A stretch of DNA of 64,000 nucleotides from an uncultured Dokdonia sp. Its GTDB lineage: Bacteria > Bacteroidota > Bacteroidia > Flavobacteriales > Flavobacteriaceae. How positions within the stretch are numbered: position 1 is the first letter of the stretch; the number at the start of each line of letters is the position of its first letter. Shown here one piece after another: positions 1 through 10,738 of this stretch. The DNA lies in contig NZ_CALEMI010000161.1 in assembly GCF_937910895.1 (NCBI RefSeq), forward strand, positions 90,532 to 154,531, written 5' to 3'. The notes beneath the pieces are model-generated. The model ran no database searches, was not told the origin of the DNA, and saw only the letters and a list, made by a program, of their open reading frames with translations. The position numbers and the translations under genes are program-made.

Positions 1-595
<595 letters not shown>

Positions 596-607
596 TATAA
601 AACAACA

Positions 608-631
608 AAAGCCACTCTCGCGAGTAGCTTT
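608..631. terminator. Bidirectional hairpin terminator between hemB and sodA
   Basis: An inverted repeat, AAAGC-C-ACTC / GAGT-A-GCTTT, with one mismatch closes a TCGC loop. It has an A-run on the left and T-rich sequence on the right. It sits between two convergent genes. Confidence 0.7.
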
Positions 632-654
632 GTCAATTTTATAATCGTAATTTC

Positions 655-1263
655 TTACTTGTTGTTAGCGTATTTTGCGCTTACAGCTTCCCAATTAATC
701 ACATTAAAAAATGCATTGATATAATCAGGACGTCTGTTTTGATAGTTTAAGTAATAAGCGTGCTCCCAAACATCTAATCCTAAGATAGGCGTTCCTCCAC
801 ATCCTACTCCTGGCATTAGACTGTTATCTTGATTTGGTGTTGAGCATATTTCTACTTTTCCGCCTTTATGTACACATAACCATGCCCATCCAGATCCAAA
901 CTGTGTGGCTGCTGCTTTTGAGAATGCATCTTTAAATGCTTCAAAATTTCCATAAGCGGCGTGGATAGCTTCGGCAAGAGGTCCTGAAGGCTCTCCTCCT
1001 CCGTCTGGTGACATCACTTCCCAGAATAAGCGGTGGTTATAAAACCCACCTCCGTTATTACGTACAGCTCCGTTTGACATATCAAGATTTGTCAATATAT
1101 TTTCTATAGTCTTTCCTGCCAAGTCTGTTCCTTCTACTGCTGCATTAAGCTTAGAGGTATATCCATTATGATGTTTACTATGATGAATCTCCATAGTACG
1201 TGCGTCTATATGCGGTTCTAAGGCATCATACGCGTAGTTCAATTTTGGTAACTCAAATGACAT
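655..1263 (-). CDS. sodA: Superoxide dismutase, Mn type
   Basis: This enzyme dismutates superoxide to oxygen and hydrogen peroxide. It has 202 residues, the usual length. Metal ligands by family position are H27, H77 (in FYNHRLFW), D164 and H168 (in LDVWEHAYY). The Gly-rich stretch before FYNH and the NQDNSLM motif, which supplies the second-sphere Gln-Asp, resemble E. coli SodA more than Fe-type SodB. Manganese is therefore the likelier metal, although a cambialistic enzyme is possible. No signal peptide is seen, so it is cytoplasmic. A TAACTTTG promoter element lies about 37 bases upstream of the ATG. Confidence 0.95.
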   Translation of the reverse strand: MSFELPKLNYAYDALEPHIDARTMEIHHSKHHNGYTSKLNAAVEGTDLAGKTIENILTNLDMSNGAVRNNGGGFYNHRLFWEVMSPDGGGEPSGPLAEAIHAAYGNFEAFKDAFSKAAATQFGSGWAWLCVHKGGKVEICSTPNQDNSLMPGVGCGGTPILGLDVWEHAYYLNYQNRRPDYINAFFNVINWEAVSAKYANNK

Positions 1264-1299
1264 ATCTGTTTAATTTTAAGTGAATAAATCTATTATACA

Positions 1300-1307
1300 C
1301 AAAGTTA
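1300..1307 (-). promoter_or_regulatory. -7 element of the sodA promoter
   Basis: The minus strand reads TAACTTTG, an exact match to the Bacteroidota TAnnTTTG consensus, 37 bases upstream of the sodA ATG. The matching -33 TTTG is not clear. Confidence 0.55.
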
Positions 1308-1535
1308 CGTAATCGTGAGAGCAATTAAAACGCTTTATATGTATAAAATTTATATCGCAGTATAGATAGTATTGATACAGCACAAATCAATGTTCTGAGC
1401 AGATTGTTTCTGTTTTTCAGTAAAATTTATTTTTTTAAAGCAACCTTTTGGATATGCTTACGTCTTTTATATATGTAGCAATGTTGGTTTTAGTCACATT
1501 CTTACATTTTAAGTTATTTGGTTAGGTTTGTTTAG

Positions 1536-1563
1536 AAAAGCTACTCGGTTTCGAGTAGCTTTT
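1536..1563 (+). terminator. Strong hairpin with T-run abutting the helicase start
   Basis: The perfect inverted repeat AAAAGCTACTCG / CGAGTAGCTTTT has a GTTT loop. It is symmetric enough to act in either direction. The helicase start codon follows at 1578. The hairpin could end a small plus-strand transcript, block antisense transcription, or attenuate the helicase mRNA. Confidence 0.7.
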
Positions 1564-1577
1564 CTATATTTAGACCG

Positions 1578-4500
1578 ATGGTATCTTCACACAGTTTAAC
1601 GGTATTAAATGCTTCGGCGGGATCTGGAAAGACGTATAGTCTTGTAAAAGCGTATGTCACCACATTACTTACCAGTGAAAATCCAAAAAAATATAGACAG
1701 CTTCTTGCGATTACTTTTACAAATAAAGCTGTACAAGAGATGAAAGAACGTATTTTGGGAACATTGAATGCATTTAGCAACTACACTACTTCTCAGGATT
1801 CCGTTCCAGATATGTTATCTACTATTGCAGAAGAAACAGGAGAATCTCCAATAACAATTGCAAAAAAAGCCACTCAAATCCTACATTCGATTTTACATAA
1901 TTATGCGGCTTTTGATGTGGTGACTATAGATACACTCACGCATCGTATTCTCAGAACATTTTCTAAAGATCTAGAAATCTCTGGAAATTTTGAAGTATCC
2001 TTAGACAGTAAAACGCTTCAAGCAAGAGCGGTAGATGCGCTTATTGATAGTGCTGGACAGGATAAACGTATTACTGATATTTTAGTCGAATTTGCACTTC
2101 AAAAAGCTGATGATGATAAAAGTTGGGACATTACTAGAGATCTTCAGGAGATTGCGCGTTTGCTTTCCAGCGAAAATGATGCGCCGTATGTAACCCAATT
2201 AAAATCCAAAACACTGGATGATTTTGATGCCTTAAGAAAGGTGTTGAGTCAGCTTGAAATTTCGCTTAAAGCGAACATAAAAAATAGCGCTACCACACAC
2301 TTAGAGTTGATACACAGTTTAGGGCTCGATGAAACCCATTTTTCTGGAAAATATTTTTATAACCATTTGGTCAAACTACAGCAAAGTCCGCTTGAGGTAG
2401 ATTATAACGCAAAGTGGAAACAAGAGATTGATAGTTATCCATTTTATAAAAAAGCAGAGAAGCAACCCATAAAAGATGATATAGATAGTATCCGCGATTC
2501 ACTTATCACCTGTTTTAAAGAAACCAAAAATGGGTATTACAAACTTCAACTCATTTTAGAATTTTCAAAAAAAGTAGTGCCCCTTTCTGTACTACAACTA
2601 ATAAATCAAGAACTTCAAAAAATCAAAGAAGATGAGAATATTCTTTTAATCTCAGATTTTAATGCGTTGATCTATAAATCGCTGAGAGAGCAGCCTGCTG
2701 CTTTTATTTATGAACGTTTGGGAGAGCGATACACCAATTATTTTATAGATGAGTTTCAGGATACTTCGGTGGTGCAATGGCATAATTTGATTCCGTTGGT
2801 AGATAATGCGATTGCTGCAGATACGCTGGATACTGTTAAAAATAGCTTGCTTCTCGTTGGAGATCCAAAGCAAGCGATTTACAGATGGCGAGGAGGAAAA
2901 GCAGAACAATTCATAGATCTAGCTAACGACATTCATCCTTTTTCAATTAGTAAAGCTGAGATACAACAACTTGGAACCAACTACAGAAGTTATTCTGAAA
3001 TTATCGATTTTAACAATGGTTTTTTTACACATATCGCTTCCTCTTTTAAAGATCCAATGTATACATCTATTTATCAAACGGATAATAACCAACGGCTAAA
3101 CCATAGGAAAGGCGGATTGGTCTCTATACAATTTGTAGAAGCAGATACCATACAAGATGCTGATGAGCTTTATACAGAAGAAGTCTTAAAAATTATCAAT
3201 AAGGTAGTAGCTCAAGGGTTTATTAAAAGTGATATTTGTATTCTTACCCGAAGCAATAAGCATGGGTCCCATATTGCTCAATATCTAGCAGCAAATCAAG
3301 TAAAAGTAGTCTCTTCTGATAGCCTTTTGATACATAGTGCGCCATCCGTACGATTTGTACACGCACTTTTAGAATTGCAATTGCAACCCAACACCCCTCA
3401 AATCACACTAAAAATTCTCTCATTTCTAGCCAATAAATTTAAGACAGAAGATGTTCATGGCTTTTATGACCGTTGGGCAAAAGCACCTACCGCCGAGCTT
3501 ATAAAGAGCCTAGAAGAAAGACAGATTTATTACTCACCTTCCTTATTTGAATCATTGAGCTTATATGAAGGTGTAGAATATCTTGTACGCGCCTTCCACT
3601 TAGAAAGAGAAGCCGATGCGTATTTGTTTGGATATCTCAATAGCATTTTTGAATATACTCAAAAAAATAATGGTGGCCTCATCGGGTTTTTGGCTTATTG
3701 GGAAGAGAAGAAAGATTCCTTAAGTATTGTTGCGCCTACCCAAAGAGATGCGGTACAAATTATGAGTATCCATAAGTCCAAAGGACTTGAGTTTACGGTT
3801 GTGATTTACCCGTATGCCGATTCTGATTTGTATTCTTATCGCAATGAGCATCATTGGTATCCTACAGATCCATCTGATTTTGCAGGTTTTGAGTATTTAC
3901 TTATAGGGCACAAAACAGACGTCGCTTCGTATAGTTCGCATGGATCGCTTTTGTATGATGAGCGTATGGCACAGCAACAGTTTGATGCTATTAATATTTT
4001 ATATGTAGCCCTTACCCGAGCTGTAGAAAGGGTGTATGTGTTGTCACGCTTTCGCGAAAGCGGAACCAAAACAACTCCCGATAGTGATCCAAAAACATTT
4101 AGCGACCTATTTGTATCCTATCTCAAAGAAAAAGAGCTATGGAATGGATCTGAAGAAGCTTATGTGTTTGGAGAAGCCCTTCTGAAGGAACAAAACGATC
4201 CCAAAGATGCCAAAAAAATGGTGACGATTCCTTTTTTATCTTCTTCAAAAGAATCCCACAACATTCACACCATTACAAAAGCTGGTTTTTTATGGAATGA
4301 AGAACGACAGAGTGCTATCACTTATGGAAATTTAATTCATGAACTTATGGCTAAGATTATAGATCGTCAAGATTTAGATCACGCCGTTTCTGAAGCCGTC
4401 TTTGAAGGAATTATCTCTGTTGAAGAAAAAGAGGTTGTAAAAGCTGTGCTGTCTACCGTTTTGAATCATCCTGAATTGCTTCCGTATTTCTCTCAAGTAA

Positions 4501-4739
4501 ATACCGTATATAATGAACGACAAATTCTTTCGGTAGATGGCACTGTACATATTCCTGACAGAATAGAGATCTTACCTGAAGGAGACGCTGTTATTATGGA
4601 TTATAAAACAGGAATCCCCTCAGAAAATCACGCGTATCAAATACAGCAATACGCCCAATTATTACATGAGATGGATATTGCCATCAAACATCTATTTTTA
4701 ATATATATTAACAAAGAGGTCACTATTATTAAGGTATAA
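1578..4739 (+). CDS. UvrD/RecB-type helicase-nuclease, AddA-like
   Basis: This is a 1053-residue superfamily 1A helicase with a C-terminal nuclease, expected to process double-strand DNA breaks for RecA. Visible motifs are Walker A ASAGSGKT (residues 12-19), motif II DEFQDT (about 391), [13 protein letters not shown] (about 428), [19 protein letters not shown] (about 730) and [11 protein letters not shown] (about 810). The C-terminal IMDYKTG near residue 1007 is the Asp-x-Lys part of a PD-(D/E)XK nuclease. Its partner is the nuclease gene at 7602, but kbl and ompA lie between the two, which is unusual for addA/addB. The genome palindrome at 4047-4062 is read here as RFRES. The start is the ATG just after the upstream hairpin. 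Confidence 0.88.
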   Translation: MVSSHSLTVLNASAGSGKTYSLVKAYVTTLLTSENPKKYRQLLAITFTNKAVQEMKERILGTLNAFSNYTTSQDSVPDMLSTIAEETGESPITIAKKATQILHSILHNYAAFDVVTIDTLTHRILRTFSKDLEISGNFEVSLDSKTLQARAVDALIDSAGQDKRITDILVEFALQKADDDKSWDITRDLQEIARLLSSENDAPYVTQLKSKTLDDFDALRKVLSQLEISLKANIKNSATTHLELIHSLGLDETHFSGKYFYNHLVKLQQSPLEVDYNAKWKQEIDSYPFYKKAEKQPIKDDIDSIRDSLITCFKETKNGYYKLQLILEFSKKVVPLSVLQLINQELQKIKEDENILLISDFNALIYKSLREQPAAFIYERLGERYTNYFIDEFQDTSVVQWHNLIPLVDNAIAADTLDTVKNSLLLVGDPKQAIYRWRGGKAEQFIDLANDIHPFSISKAEIQQLGTNYRSYSEIIDFNNGFFTHIASSFKDPMYTSIYQTDNNQRLNHRKGGLVSIQFVEADTIQDADELYTEEVLKIINKVVAQGFIKSDICILTRSNKHGSHIAQYLAANQVKVVSSDSLLIHSAPSVRFVHALLELQLQPNTPQITLKILSFLANKFKTEDVHGFYDRWAKAPTAELIKSLEERQIYYSPSLFESLSLYEGVEYLVRAFHLEREADAYLFGYLNSIFEYTQKNNGGLIGFLAYWEEKKDSLSIVAPTQRDAVQIMSIHKSKGLEFTVVIYPYADSDLYSYRNEHHWYPTDPSDFAGFEYLLIGHKTDVASYSSHGSLLYDERMAQQQFDAINILYVALTRAVERVYVLSRFRESGTKTTPDSDPKTFSDLFVSYLKEKELWNGSEEAYVFGEALLKEQNDPKDAKKMVTIPFLSSSKESHNIHTITKAGFLWNEERQSAITYGNLIHELMAKIIDRQDLDHAVSEAVFEGIISVEEKEVVKAVLSTVLNHPELLPYFSQVNTVYNERQILSVDGTVHIPDRIEILPEGDAVIMDYKTGIPSENHAYQIQQYAQLLHEMDIAIKHLFLIYINKEVTIIKV
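4047..4062. repeat. Palindrome CGCTTTCGCGAAAGCG inside the AddA-like gene
   Basis: Perfect 16-nt copy, translated as RFRES in a variable region after helicase motif VI. Confidence 0.95.
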
Positions 4740-4746
4740 TAATCTA

Positions 4747-4754
4747 TACATTTG
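4747..4754 (+). promoter_or_regulatory. -7 promoter element before kbl
   Basis: TACATTTG matches TAnnTTTG 15 bases before the kbl ATG. No convincing -33 TTTG is seen, so this is a weak or partial promoter call. Confidence 0.4.
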
Positions 4755-4768
4755 TAAAAAATAAACCC

Positions 4769-5965
4769 ATGTACGGAAAAATACAAGAGTACTTACAAAA
4801 CGAACTTGCTTCTATTAAGGAAGCTGGACTTTATAAAAAGGAACGCATTATTACATCATCTCAAGATGCTGTAATCAAAATTTCGACAGGAGAAGAAGTC
4901 ATTAACTTCTGTGCTAATAATTATTTAGGCCTCTCGTCTAACAAAGAAGTCATTCAAGCAGCAAAAGACACGATGGATACGCATGGCTTTGGAATGAGTT
5001 CTGTCCGTTTTATCTGTGGGACACAAGATATACACAAGGAGCTTGAGAAAAAGATAGCCGATTTTTATGGTACTGAAGATACGATTTTGTACGCTGCAGC
5101 ATTTGATGCTAATGGAGGGGTCTTTGAACCGCTATTAGGCGCTGAAGATGCGATCATCTCAGATTCTTTAAACCATGCTTCTATTATAGACGGGGTACGT
5201 TTATGTAAAGCAGCACGCTATCGCTATCAAAATAATGATATGCAAGACTTGGAAGAACAACTTAAAAAGGCAAATGAAGCTGGAGCGCGTCATAAAATCA
5301 TTGTGACTGATGGTGTGTTTTCTATGGACGGTCTTGTGGCGCCTTTAGATGAAATCTGTGATTTGGCAGACGCTTATGATGCTTTGGTAATGATAGACGA
5401 ATGTCATGCAACTGGATTTATAGGAAAAACAGGTCGTGGTACGTTAGAAGAAAAAGGTGTAATGGGACGTATTGATATCATTACAGGTACGCTTGGAAAA
5501 GCGATGGGAGGTGCTATGGGAGGATATACAACAGCCAAAAAAGAGGTTATAGAAATATTACGACAACGCAGTAGACCCTATCTTTTTTCTAATTCACTAG
5601 CGCCTGCTATTGTAGGAGCCTCTATTAAGGTCTTTGAGATGCTAGAAAATGATACTTCTTTGCGTGATAAGCTAGCTTCAAACACCGCCTATTTTAAAAA
5701 TGGGATGAAAAATGCTGGATTTGATATCATAGATGGAGACTCTGCTATTGTCCCTGTTATGCTATATGATGCTAAACTTTCACAACAAATGGCAGATGCT
5801 TTATTGGAGGAAGGAATCTATGTTATAGGCTTCTTTTTCCCAGTCGTACCAAAGGGTAAGGCTCGTATACGGGTACAATTAAGCGCTGCTCATGAGGTTG
5901 AACATTTAGACAAAGCTATTCAAGCTTTTACTAAAGTTGGAAAAGAATTAGGCGTTATTAATTAA
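4769..5965 (+). CDS. kbl: Glycine C-acetyltransferase (2-amino-3-ketobutyrate CoA ligase)
   Basis: This PLP-dependent alpha-oxoamine synthase cleaves 2-amino-3-oxobutyrate with CoA to glycine and acetyl-CoA, in threonine catabolism. It has 398 residues, the standard length. FCANNYLGL at the N-terminus, the [10 protein letters not shown] segment and the PLP lysine in [10 protein letters not shown] (K244, the same position as in E. coli Kbl) are visible. No threonine dehydrogenase gene is adjacent. It lies 29 bases downstream of the helicase gene and has its own TACATTTG element, so it may be transcribed separately. 5-Aminolevulinate synthase and 8-amino-7-oxononanoate synthase are close relatives, but the overall match favours Kbl. 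Confidence 0.92.
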   Translation: MYGKIQEYLQNELASIKEAGLYKKERIITSSQDAVIKISTGEEVINFCANNYLGLSSNKEVIQAAKDTMDTHGFGMSSVRFICGTQDIHKELEKKIADFYGTEDTILYAAAFDANGGVFEPLLGAEDAIISDSLNHASIIDGVRLCKAARYRYQNNDMQDLEEQLKKANEAGARHKIIVTDGVFSMDGLVAPLDEICDLADAYDALVMIDECHATGFIGKTGRGTLEEKGVMGRIDIITGTLGKAMGGAMGGYTTAKKEVIEILRQRSRPYLFSNSLAPAIVGASIKVFEMLENDTSLRDKLASNTAYFKNGMKNAGFDIIDGDSAIVPVMLYDAKLSQQMADALLEEGIYVIGFFFPVVPKGKARIRVQLSAAHEVEHLDKAIQAFTKVGKELGVIN

Positions 5966-6016
5966 CAATCTTTACACTATAGTGAATGCATTTTCTAAAA
6001 TTTTAGTACTTTTATC

Positions 6017-6047
6017 TTTGTTGATTAGTTTTAACAACTTACTTTTG
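6017..6047 (+). promoter_or_regulatory. Consensus Bacteroidota promoter of ompA
   Basis: TTTG at 6017-6020, a 19-base spacer and TACTTTTG at 6040-6047 give an exact TTTG-N19-TAnnTTTG promoter. This fits a highly expressed outer-membrane protein and leaves a leader of about 30 bases. Confidence 0.8.
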
Positions 6048-6080
6048 CTTTTAATTAACACTTAAAATTAAGAATAAACA

Positions 6081-7490
6081 ATGAAACATCTTAGCAGATT
6101 TTTAGTTGCTTCGCTTCTGATCATGGTAATCGGGTCGGTGAATGCACAAGACAAAAATAACCCTTGGGCAATTAATGTCGGTGCCAATGCTATTGACACT
6201 TATCCTGTAGGAGACCGTGCTCGTCAAGCTGGAACTAACCTTGAGATCAGAGGAGGCGTATTTGAAGAATTTTACAATGTAAACGATCACTGGAACATTC
6301 TTCCTTCTGTCTCTTACATTAACATCTCTAGATATGTAGGTGATGGATTCGTAGTAGGAGTAACTGGAACATTAAACAGAATTGACAAATTAGGTGATAC
6401 AAGCCCTGTGAATGAATTACAACATTTTGCTGTAGACGGAGCTGTTTCATATAGTCTAAAAGAAGTTATTGGAAGTAATTGGTTTGATCCTTACTTATCA
6501 GTAGGAGCGGGTTATACTTGGTTAGATAGTCAACTTACAGGAGGAACTCCTGGATTTGGAACTGCTAACGGAGGTGCTGGAGTACGTTTCTGGTTATCAG
6601 AAAACTTCAACTTTGGCGTTCAATCATTATATAAGCATGTATTTGAAGACGAAACGGGACCTAAGCATTTCCAACATTCTGCTTCTGTAGGTTTTGCTTT
6701 TGGTGGAAAAGACACTGATGGTGATGGTATCTACGATAAAGATGATGCATGTCCAGAAGTTGCTGGTATTCCTGAATTTGACGGATGTCCTGATTCTGAT
6801 GGTGATGGTATCCAAGATTCTAAAGATGCTTGTCCTACTGTAGCTGGTTTACCTGAGTTTGAAGGTTGTCCTGATACTGATGGCGATGGTATTCCTGATC
6901 CTAAGGATGCTTGTCCTACTGTAGCTGGTGTTGCCGCTTTAGGCGGATGTCCAGATGCTGATGGTGATGGTATCAAAGATTCTGACGATGCTTGTCCAAA
7001 TGAGGCTGGTCCACGTGCAAACAATGGATGTCCTTACCAAGATAAAGATGGTGACGGTGTATTAGATAAAGATGATGAGTGTCCAGATGTTGCAGGTACT
7101 GTAGCGAACAATGGATGTCCTGAAGTATCTGTAGAAGTTCTTAACGACCTTAATGTACAGTTCAAATCAGTTCTTTTTGATTACAACAAAGCTACTATCC
7201 GTGCTGAGTCTAATGCAACTTTAGATAACGTTGCTAAAATTATGAATGAGTATCCAACAACTCGTTTCTTAATTGAAGGACATACTGATGATAGAGGACG
7301 TGATGCATACAACTTAAATCTTTCTGACCAAAGAGCTGCTTCAGTAAGAAGCTACTTAACTGGAAAAGGGATTGCTGCTTCTCGTTTAGAGTCTAAAGGT
7401 TTTGGTGAAGCTAGACCTGTAGCTTCTAACAATACTGCTGCTGGACGTCAACAAAACAGACGTGTAGAGCTTTCTATCCTTGAGCAATAG
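6081..7490 (+). CDS. OmpA-family outer membrane protein with TSP3 repeats
   Basis: This is an abundant outer-membrane structural protein that ties the membrane to peptidoglycan. It has 469 residues. A signal peptide (residues 1-22, ending SVNA-QD) is followed by a beta-barrel-like domain (about 23-205). Five thrombospondin type 3 repeats of the DxDGDGIxDxxDxCP type (about 211-347) bind calcium and stiffen the linker. The C-terminal OmpA domain (about 350-469) includes the GHTDDRG and NRRVEL peptidoglycan-binding motifs. A strong promoter and a strong terminator make it a single-gene unit. The TSP3 coding region is a degenerate DNA repeat of about 75 bases per unit. Confidence 0.93.
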   Translation: MKHLSRFLVASLLIMVIGSVNAQDKNNPWAINVGANAIDTYPVGDRARQAGTNLEIRGGVFEEFYNVNDHWNILPSVSYINISRYVGDGFVVGVTGTLNRIDKLGDTSPVNELQHFAVDGAVSYSLKEVIGSNWFDPYLSVGAGYTWLDSQLTGGTPGFGTANGGAGVRFWLSENFNFGVQSLYKHVFEDETGPKHFQHSASVGFAFGGKDTDGDGIYDKDDACPEVAGIPEFDGCPDSDGDGIQDSKDACPTVAGLPEFEGCPDTDGDGIPDPKDACPTVAGVAALGGCPDADGDGIKDSDDACPNEAGPRANNGCPYQDKDGDGVLDKDDECPDVAGTVANNGCPEVSVEVLNDLNVQFKSVLFDYNKATIRAESNATLDNVAKIMNEYPTTRFLIEGHTDDRGRDAYNLNLSDQRAASVRSYLTGKGIAASRLESKGFGEARPVASNNTAAGRQQNRRVELSILEQ

Positions 7491-7510
7491 AAAAAATTTA
7501 TAATATATTT

Positions 7511-7538
7511 AAAAGCCTCGCTATCGCGAGGCTTTTTT
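7511..7538 (+). terminator. Terminator after ompA
   Basis: The hairpin AAAAGCCTCGC / GCGAGGCTTTTTT, 20 bases after the ompA stop, is a classic intrinsic terminator with a six-base T-run. Confidence 0.85.
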
Positions 7539-7601
7539 ATTTCTTTAAACTTATTTTAATATATCCTCTTTATTTCCCTAAGAAGTAATTATTTTAGAGA
7601 T

Positions 7602-10322
7602 ATGCAATCATTTATAGAAGATGTTATCGCTGCCTGCTTAGAAGAGTATGATGACCTTTCTTTGGTTGCATTTATTGTTCCCAGTAGACGCGCAGGTAAC
7701 TTTCTTCGTACTCATATTGCACAACATCTGGAAAAGTCTATTTTCTCGCCTGAAATATATAGCATTGAGGAGTTTATAGAATATCTATCTGGTCTTAAAC
7801 AAGCTTCGCAAACAGATCAAATATTTGCCTTATATCAAGCCTATTTAAAAATAACACCTCCCAAAGACAAAGAGTCTTTTTCTATATTTTATGGATGGGC
7901 ACAAACCTTATTAGGTGATTTTAATGAGATAGATCGCTATCTTGTTGATCATTCTTCCTTTTTTGACTATTTGAGTGCTATACAAGATTTAAACCACTGG
8001 TCTAAGGAACAAGATGCCACTTCTCTCGTAAAAAACTATCTTAAATTCTGGAAACTTCTTCCTGAATATTACACTCTTTTTACCTCTATATTACTTGATG
8101 CAAACACAGCACACCAAGGACTTATTTATAGAAAAGCTGCCGAAGATATTGAGCATTATATTGATACTAATAAATCAAAAAAGCATGTGTTCTTAGGATT
8201 TAATGCGCTAAACACTTCTGAGCAACATCTTATACAGGCTTTATTAGCTACAGGAAATAGTAAGATTTACTGGGATACAGCGTCTCATTTTATGGAAAAT
8301 ACTTCCCATGAAGCTTCCCTTTTTATGCGAGAGCACAAAAAAAATTGGCCTTACTTTAAAACAAATGCTTTTGAAACTGTTTATACACATTATAATGAAA
8401 AAAAGGAAATTACCATTACAGAAGTAACGCAAGGCTTGCAACTTGCAAAATATATTGGAAATCATCTTACTTCATATACAAAAGAGCAATTGAATGAAAC
8501 TGTGCTTGTGTTGGGAGATGAAACGCTTTTGTTGCCTATTATAAATGCACTCCCAAAAAACATTAAGAACATTAATGTGACGATGGGGATTCCATTAAGG
8601 CAAACACCGCCAGCTTCTTTATTTGAACATTTTTTTACGCTTAAAAAAGAGCATAACCAAAAAGGATTTTATTATAAAAATGTAATCACGTTACTCCAAC
8701 AACCGCTTATACAAAAAATGCTATTGGATCAAGCTGAATTGATTATTAAAGCGATTCAACAATCTAATACGATATATATAAAAATTGAAGATTTACAAGA
8801 TATTTTAGTGCTCACAGTACTTCCTGAAACACTTTTGATCTTATTTGAACTTTGGGAAGAAAACCCTACAAAAGCGATTGATAACTGCTTATCGCTTATA
8901 CATATCCTTAAGAACACGCTTGACCCATCTCAAGATGCACTCAACTTAGAATACTTATATGGATTTTATAAAACGTTTAACAAATTAAATACATTAAATA
9001 AAACGCATTCATACATAGAAGACATTCCTACATTTATCCGTTTTTATAGAGATACCATCTCTTCTGAGACTATAGATTTACAAGGAGATCCACACCAGGG
9101 ACTTCAAATTATGGGGATGTTAGAATCCAGATTACTCGATTTTAAATATGTGATTCTTACGTCTCTTAATGAAGGGATTTTACCTGCCGGAAAAAGCAAC
9201 AATTCCTATATCCCGTATGATTTAAAGTATATGCATAAATTACCTACGTATCAGGAAAAAGATGCGGTATATGCGTACCATTTTTACAGATTATTACATC
9301 GATCAGAGCATATTCATCTCATATACACCTCGGCGACAGAGGGAATTGGAACTACAGAAAAGAGTCGTTTTATTCTTCAATTAGAACTAGAAGGCATACA
9401 TCCTATTCATCAAGAAGTGGCAACTCCTGCAATAAGGATGACTACCTTACCCATACAAAGTATTCCAAAGACAGATGCGGTATTACAGTCACTCAAAAAA
9501 TTATTTGCTTCGGGATTATCTCCTTCATCGCTAGGCACGTATTTACGCAATCCTTTAGAGTTCTATTATAAATATGTGTTGGGTATCAAAGAATTAGATG
9601 AAGTAGAAGAAATCGTGGCTGCTAATACAATGGGTACCATTATCCACAATGTATTAGAATATGTATATCAGCCTTATGTGAATACAACGCTGACTGTAGC
9701 GCATATCGAAGCGATAGAAAACAACATTGAGCCTGTTGTAAAAGCGCAATTTGATCTCATCTTTAAAAGTATGAATCTTTCTAAAGGGAAGAATCTTATT
9801 ATTTATGAGGTCATCCAACGGTATCTCATCAATTTTCTTGCGTTTGAGAAACAATGCATCCAACGCGGGGATCGCGTCCAAATTACACAGCTAGAACAAC
9901 GATTAAAGACTCCCTTGGTAGCAGACCAGTTATCTTTTCCTACCATGCTCAAAGGAACCGCAGATCGCGTTGAAATTCGTAATGACGAGATCCGTATCAT
10001 CGATTATAAATCGGGTAGCGTACAACCTGCAGATCTTAGTATAAAAGAATGGGATGATCTTTTACTCCCTGAAGGGAAATATGAAAAAGCCTTTCAAGTA
10101 CTTTTATATACCTATATGCTCTATAAAACAGGAGGCATCTCCTTTCCTGCAAAGGCGGGTATTATCTCTTTTAAGAAGCTCAAAAATGGCTTTATGCCCT
10201 TCAAATTTGGTAGAGATGCTAATATCACCGAAGAGACACTTCTAGAATTTGAAAAGGTGTTGACACAGTTAATTTGTGAGATTGGAAGTCAGGATGTTGT
10301 TTTTGAAGAGTATTCTTCTTAA
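7602..10322 (+). CDS. PD-(D/E)XK nuclease subunit, AddB-like
   Basis: A 906-residue protein, probably the second subunit of an AddAB-type break-processing complex with the helicase at 1578. The N-terminal two thirds look like an inactivated helicase: FIVPSRRAGNFL and the segment around GMLESRLLDF / LTSLNEGILP are typical of AddB, and no Walker A is present. The C-terminal nuclease has GTADRVEIRNDEIRIIDYKSG (D and K of PD-(D/E)XK near residues 800-803). In classical AddB an iron-sulfur cluster is held by four cysteines. Here the first, normally in a CPFxFF-like motif, is replaced (LRNPLEFYYKYVLG), so the cluster is probably missing. This is seen in several Bacteroidota versions, an inference I could not check. 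Confidence 0.85.
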   Translation: MQSFIEDVIAACLEEYDDLSLVAFIVPSRRAGNFLRTHIAQHLEKSIFSPEIYSIEEFIEYLSGLKQASQTDQIFALYQAYLKITPPKDKESFSIFYGWAQTLLGDFNEIDRYLVDHSSFFDYLSAIQDLNHWSKEQDATSLVKNYLKFWKLLPEYYTLFTSILLDANTAHQGLIYRKAAEDIEHYIDTNKSKKHVFLGFNALNTSEQHLIQALLATGNSKIYWDTASHFMENTSHEASLFMREHKKNWPYFKTNAFETVYTHYNEKKEITITEVTQGLQLAKYIGNHLTSYTKEQLNETVLVLGDETLLLPIINALPKNIKNINVTMGIPLRQTPPASLFEHFFTLKKEHNQKGFYYKNVITLLQQPLIQKMLLDQAELIIKAIQQSNTIYIKIEDLQDILVLTVLPETLLILFELWEENPTKAIDNCLSLIHILKNTLDPSQDALNLEYLYGFYKTFNKLNTLNKTHSYIEDIPTFIRFYRDTISSETIDLQGDPHQGLQIMGMLESRLLDFKYVILTSLNEGILPAGKSNNSYIPYDLKYMHKLPTYQEKDAVYAYHFYRLLHRSEHIHLIYTSATEGIGTTEKSRFILQLELEGIHPIHQEVATPAIRMTTLPIQSIPKTDAVLQSLKKLFASGLSPSSLGTYLRNPLEFYYKYVLGIKELDEVEEIVAANTMGTIIHNVLEYVYQPYVNTTLTVAHIEAIENNIEPVVKAQFDLIFKSMNLSKGKNLIIYEVIQRYLINFLAFEKQCIQRGDRVQITQLEQRLKTPLVADQLSFPTMLKGTADRVEIRNDEIRIIDYKSGSVQPADLSIKEWDDLLLPEGKYEKAFQVLLYTYMLYKTGGISFPAKAGIISFKKLKNGFMPFKFGRDANITEETLLEFEKVLTQLICEIGSQDVVFEEYSS

Positions 10323-10353
10323 TCCATGTTTTCTCAAGTCTAATTTACTCGAC

Positions 10354-10513
10354 AACTTTTATTAAAGAAATTTATGATTTTGAAAAATGGGAATACAATC
10401 CAGAAAACTCAGATTGGATAGATACAATGACAGGCGAAGTACTTACAGATTATAAAATGCCCTCTAATTTACAAGCTATTTTGGATAGTAATATAAATGT
10501 GGTTTCTAATTAA
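10354..10513 (+). pseudogene. C-terminal fragment of an unrecognised gene
   Basis: An open frame with no start codon encodes an acidic tail containing IYDFEKWEYNPENSDWIDT and ends ILDSNINVVSN at the stop 10511-10513. Codon use looks protein-like, but there is no ATG until internal methionines. It is probably the remnant of a gene cut when the island inserted. The family is not recognised. Confidence 0.35.
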
Positions 10514-10519
10514 AATTAA

Positions 10520-10660
10520 GGTCATATACTAAGGCATTCTTGCAACCCATCTTTAAAATCGACAATGATTTTAGGACATAGTAACACGAAAACAACAGAA
10601 ATATATACCCAAGTAGCTAATAATCATATAAAAACAATTAAAAATCCATTAGATTTGTAA
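10520..10660 (+). pseudogene. Decayed tyrosine recombinase (integrase), C-terminal remnant
   Basis: The remnant carries the catalytic signature of phage-type integrases. LRHS (second Arg box) is followed, after a one-base shift, by ATHL. A deletion then leads into ILGHSNTKTTEIYTQV, which holds the GH box histidine and the nucleophile tyrosine, and ends NPLDL at the stop 10658-10660. Between LRHS and ATHL the frame is broken, and the DIRYIQ-like segment is missing, so the gene is dead. It marks the left edge of the accessory island, consistent with the island having arrived by site-specific recombination. Confidence 0.75.
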
Positions 10661-10738
10661 AAAACATAATGGATATATGTGTGCCAGTATACTTGTTCCT
10701 TTGTTGTAAAACATTAGAATAGAATTACATTAAAACCT

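Larger units (their letters stand above)
1264..1577. other. Gene-free region between divergent sodA and the helicase gene
   Basis: No credible ORF occurs here. The region contains the sodA promoter on the left and AT-rich sequence in the middle. A perfect hairpin with a T-run lies only 14 bases before the helicase ATG on the right. Because nothing is encoded upstream on the plus strand, that hairpin implies either a short untranslated RNA or a leader attenuator. Confidence 0.6.

Noticed and set aside
6731..7024. A 97-codon minus-strand ORF rich in Ser, Pro and Gly
   Set aside because: It is the antisense shadow of the TSP3 repeats.
6711..7120. Regularly spaced DNA repeats that could suggest a CRISPR or tandem array
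   Set aside because: They are in frame and encode the calcium-binding TSP3 repeats of the OmpA protein; spacers and repeats both code.
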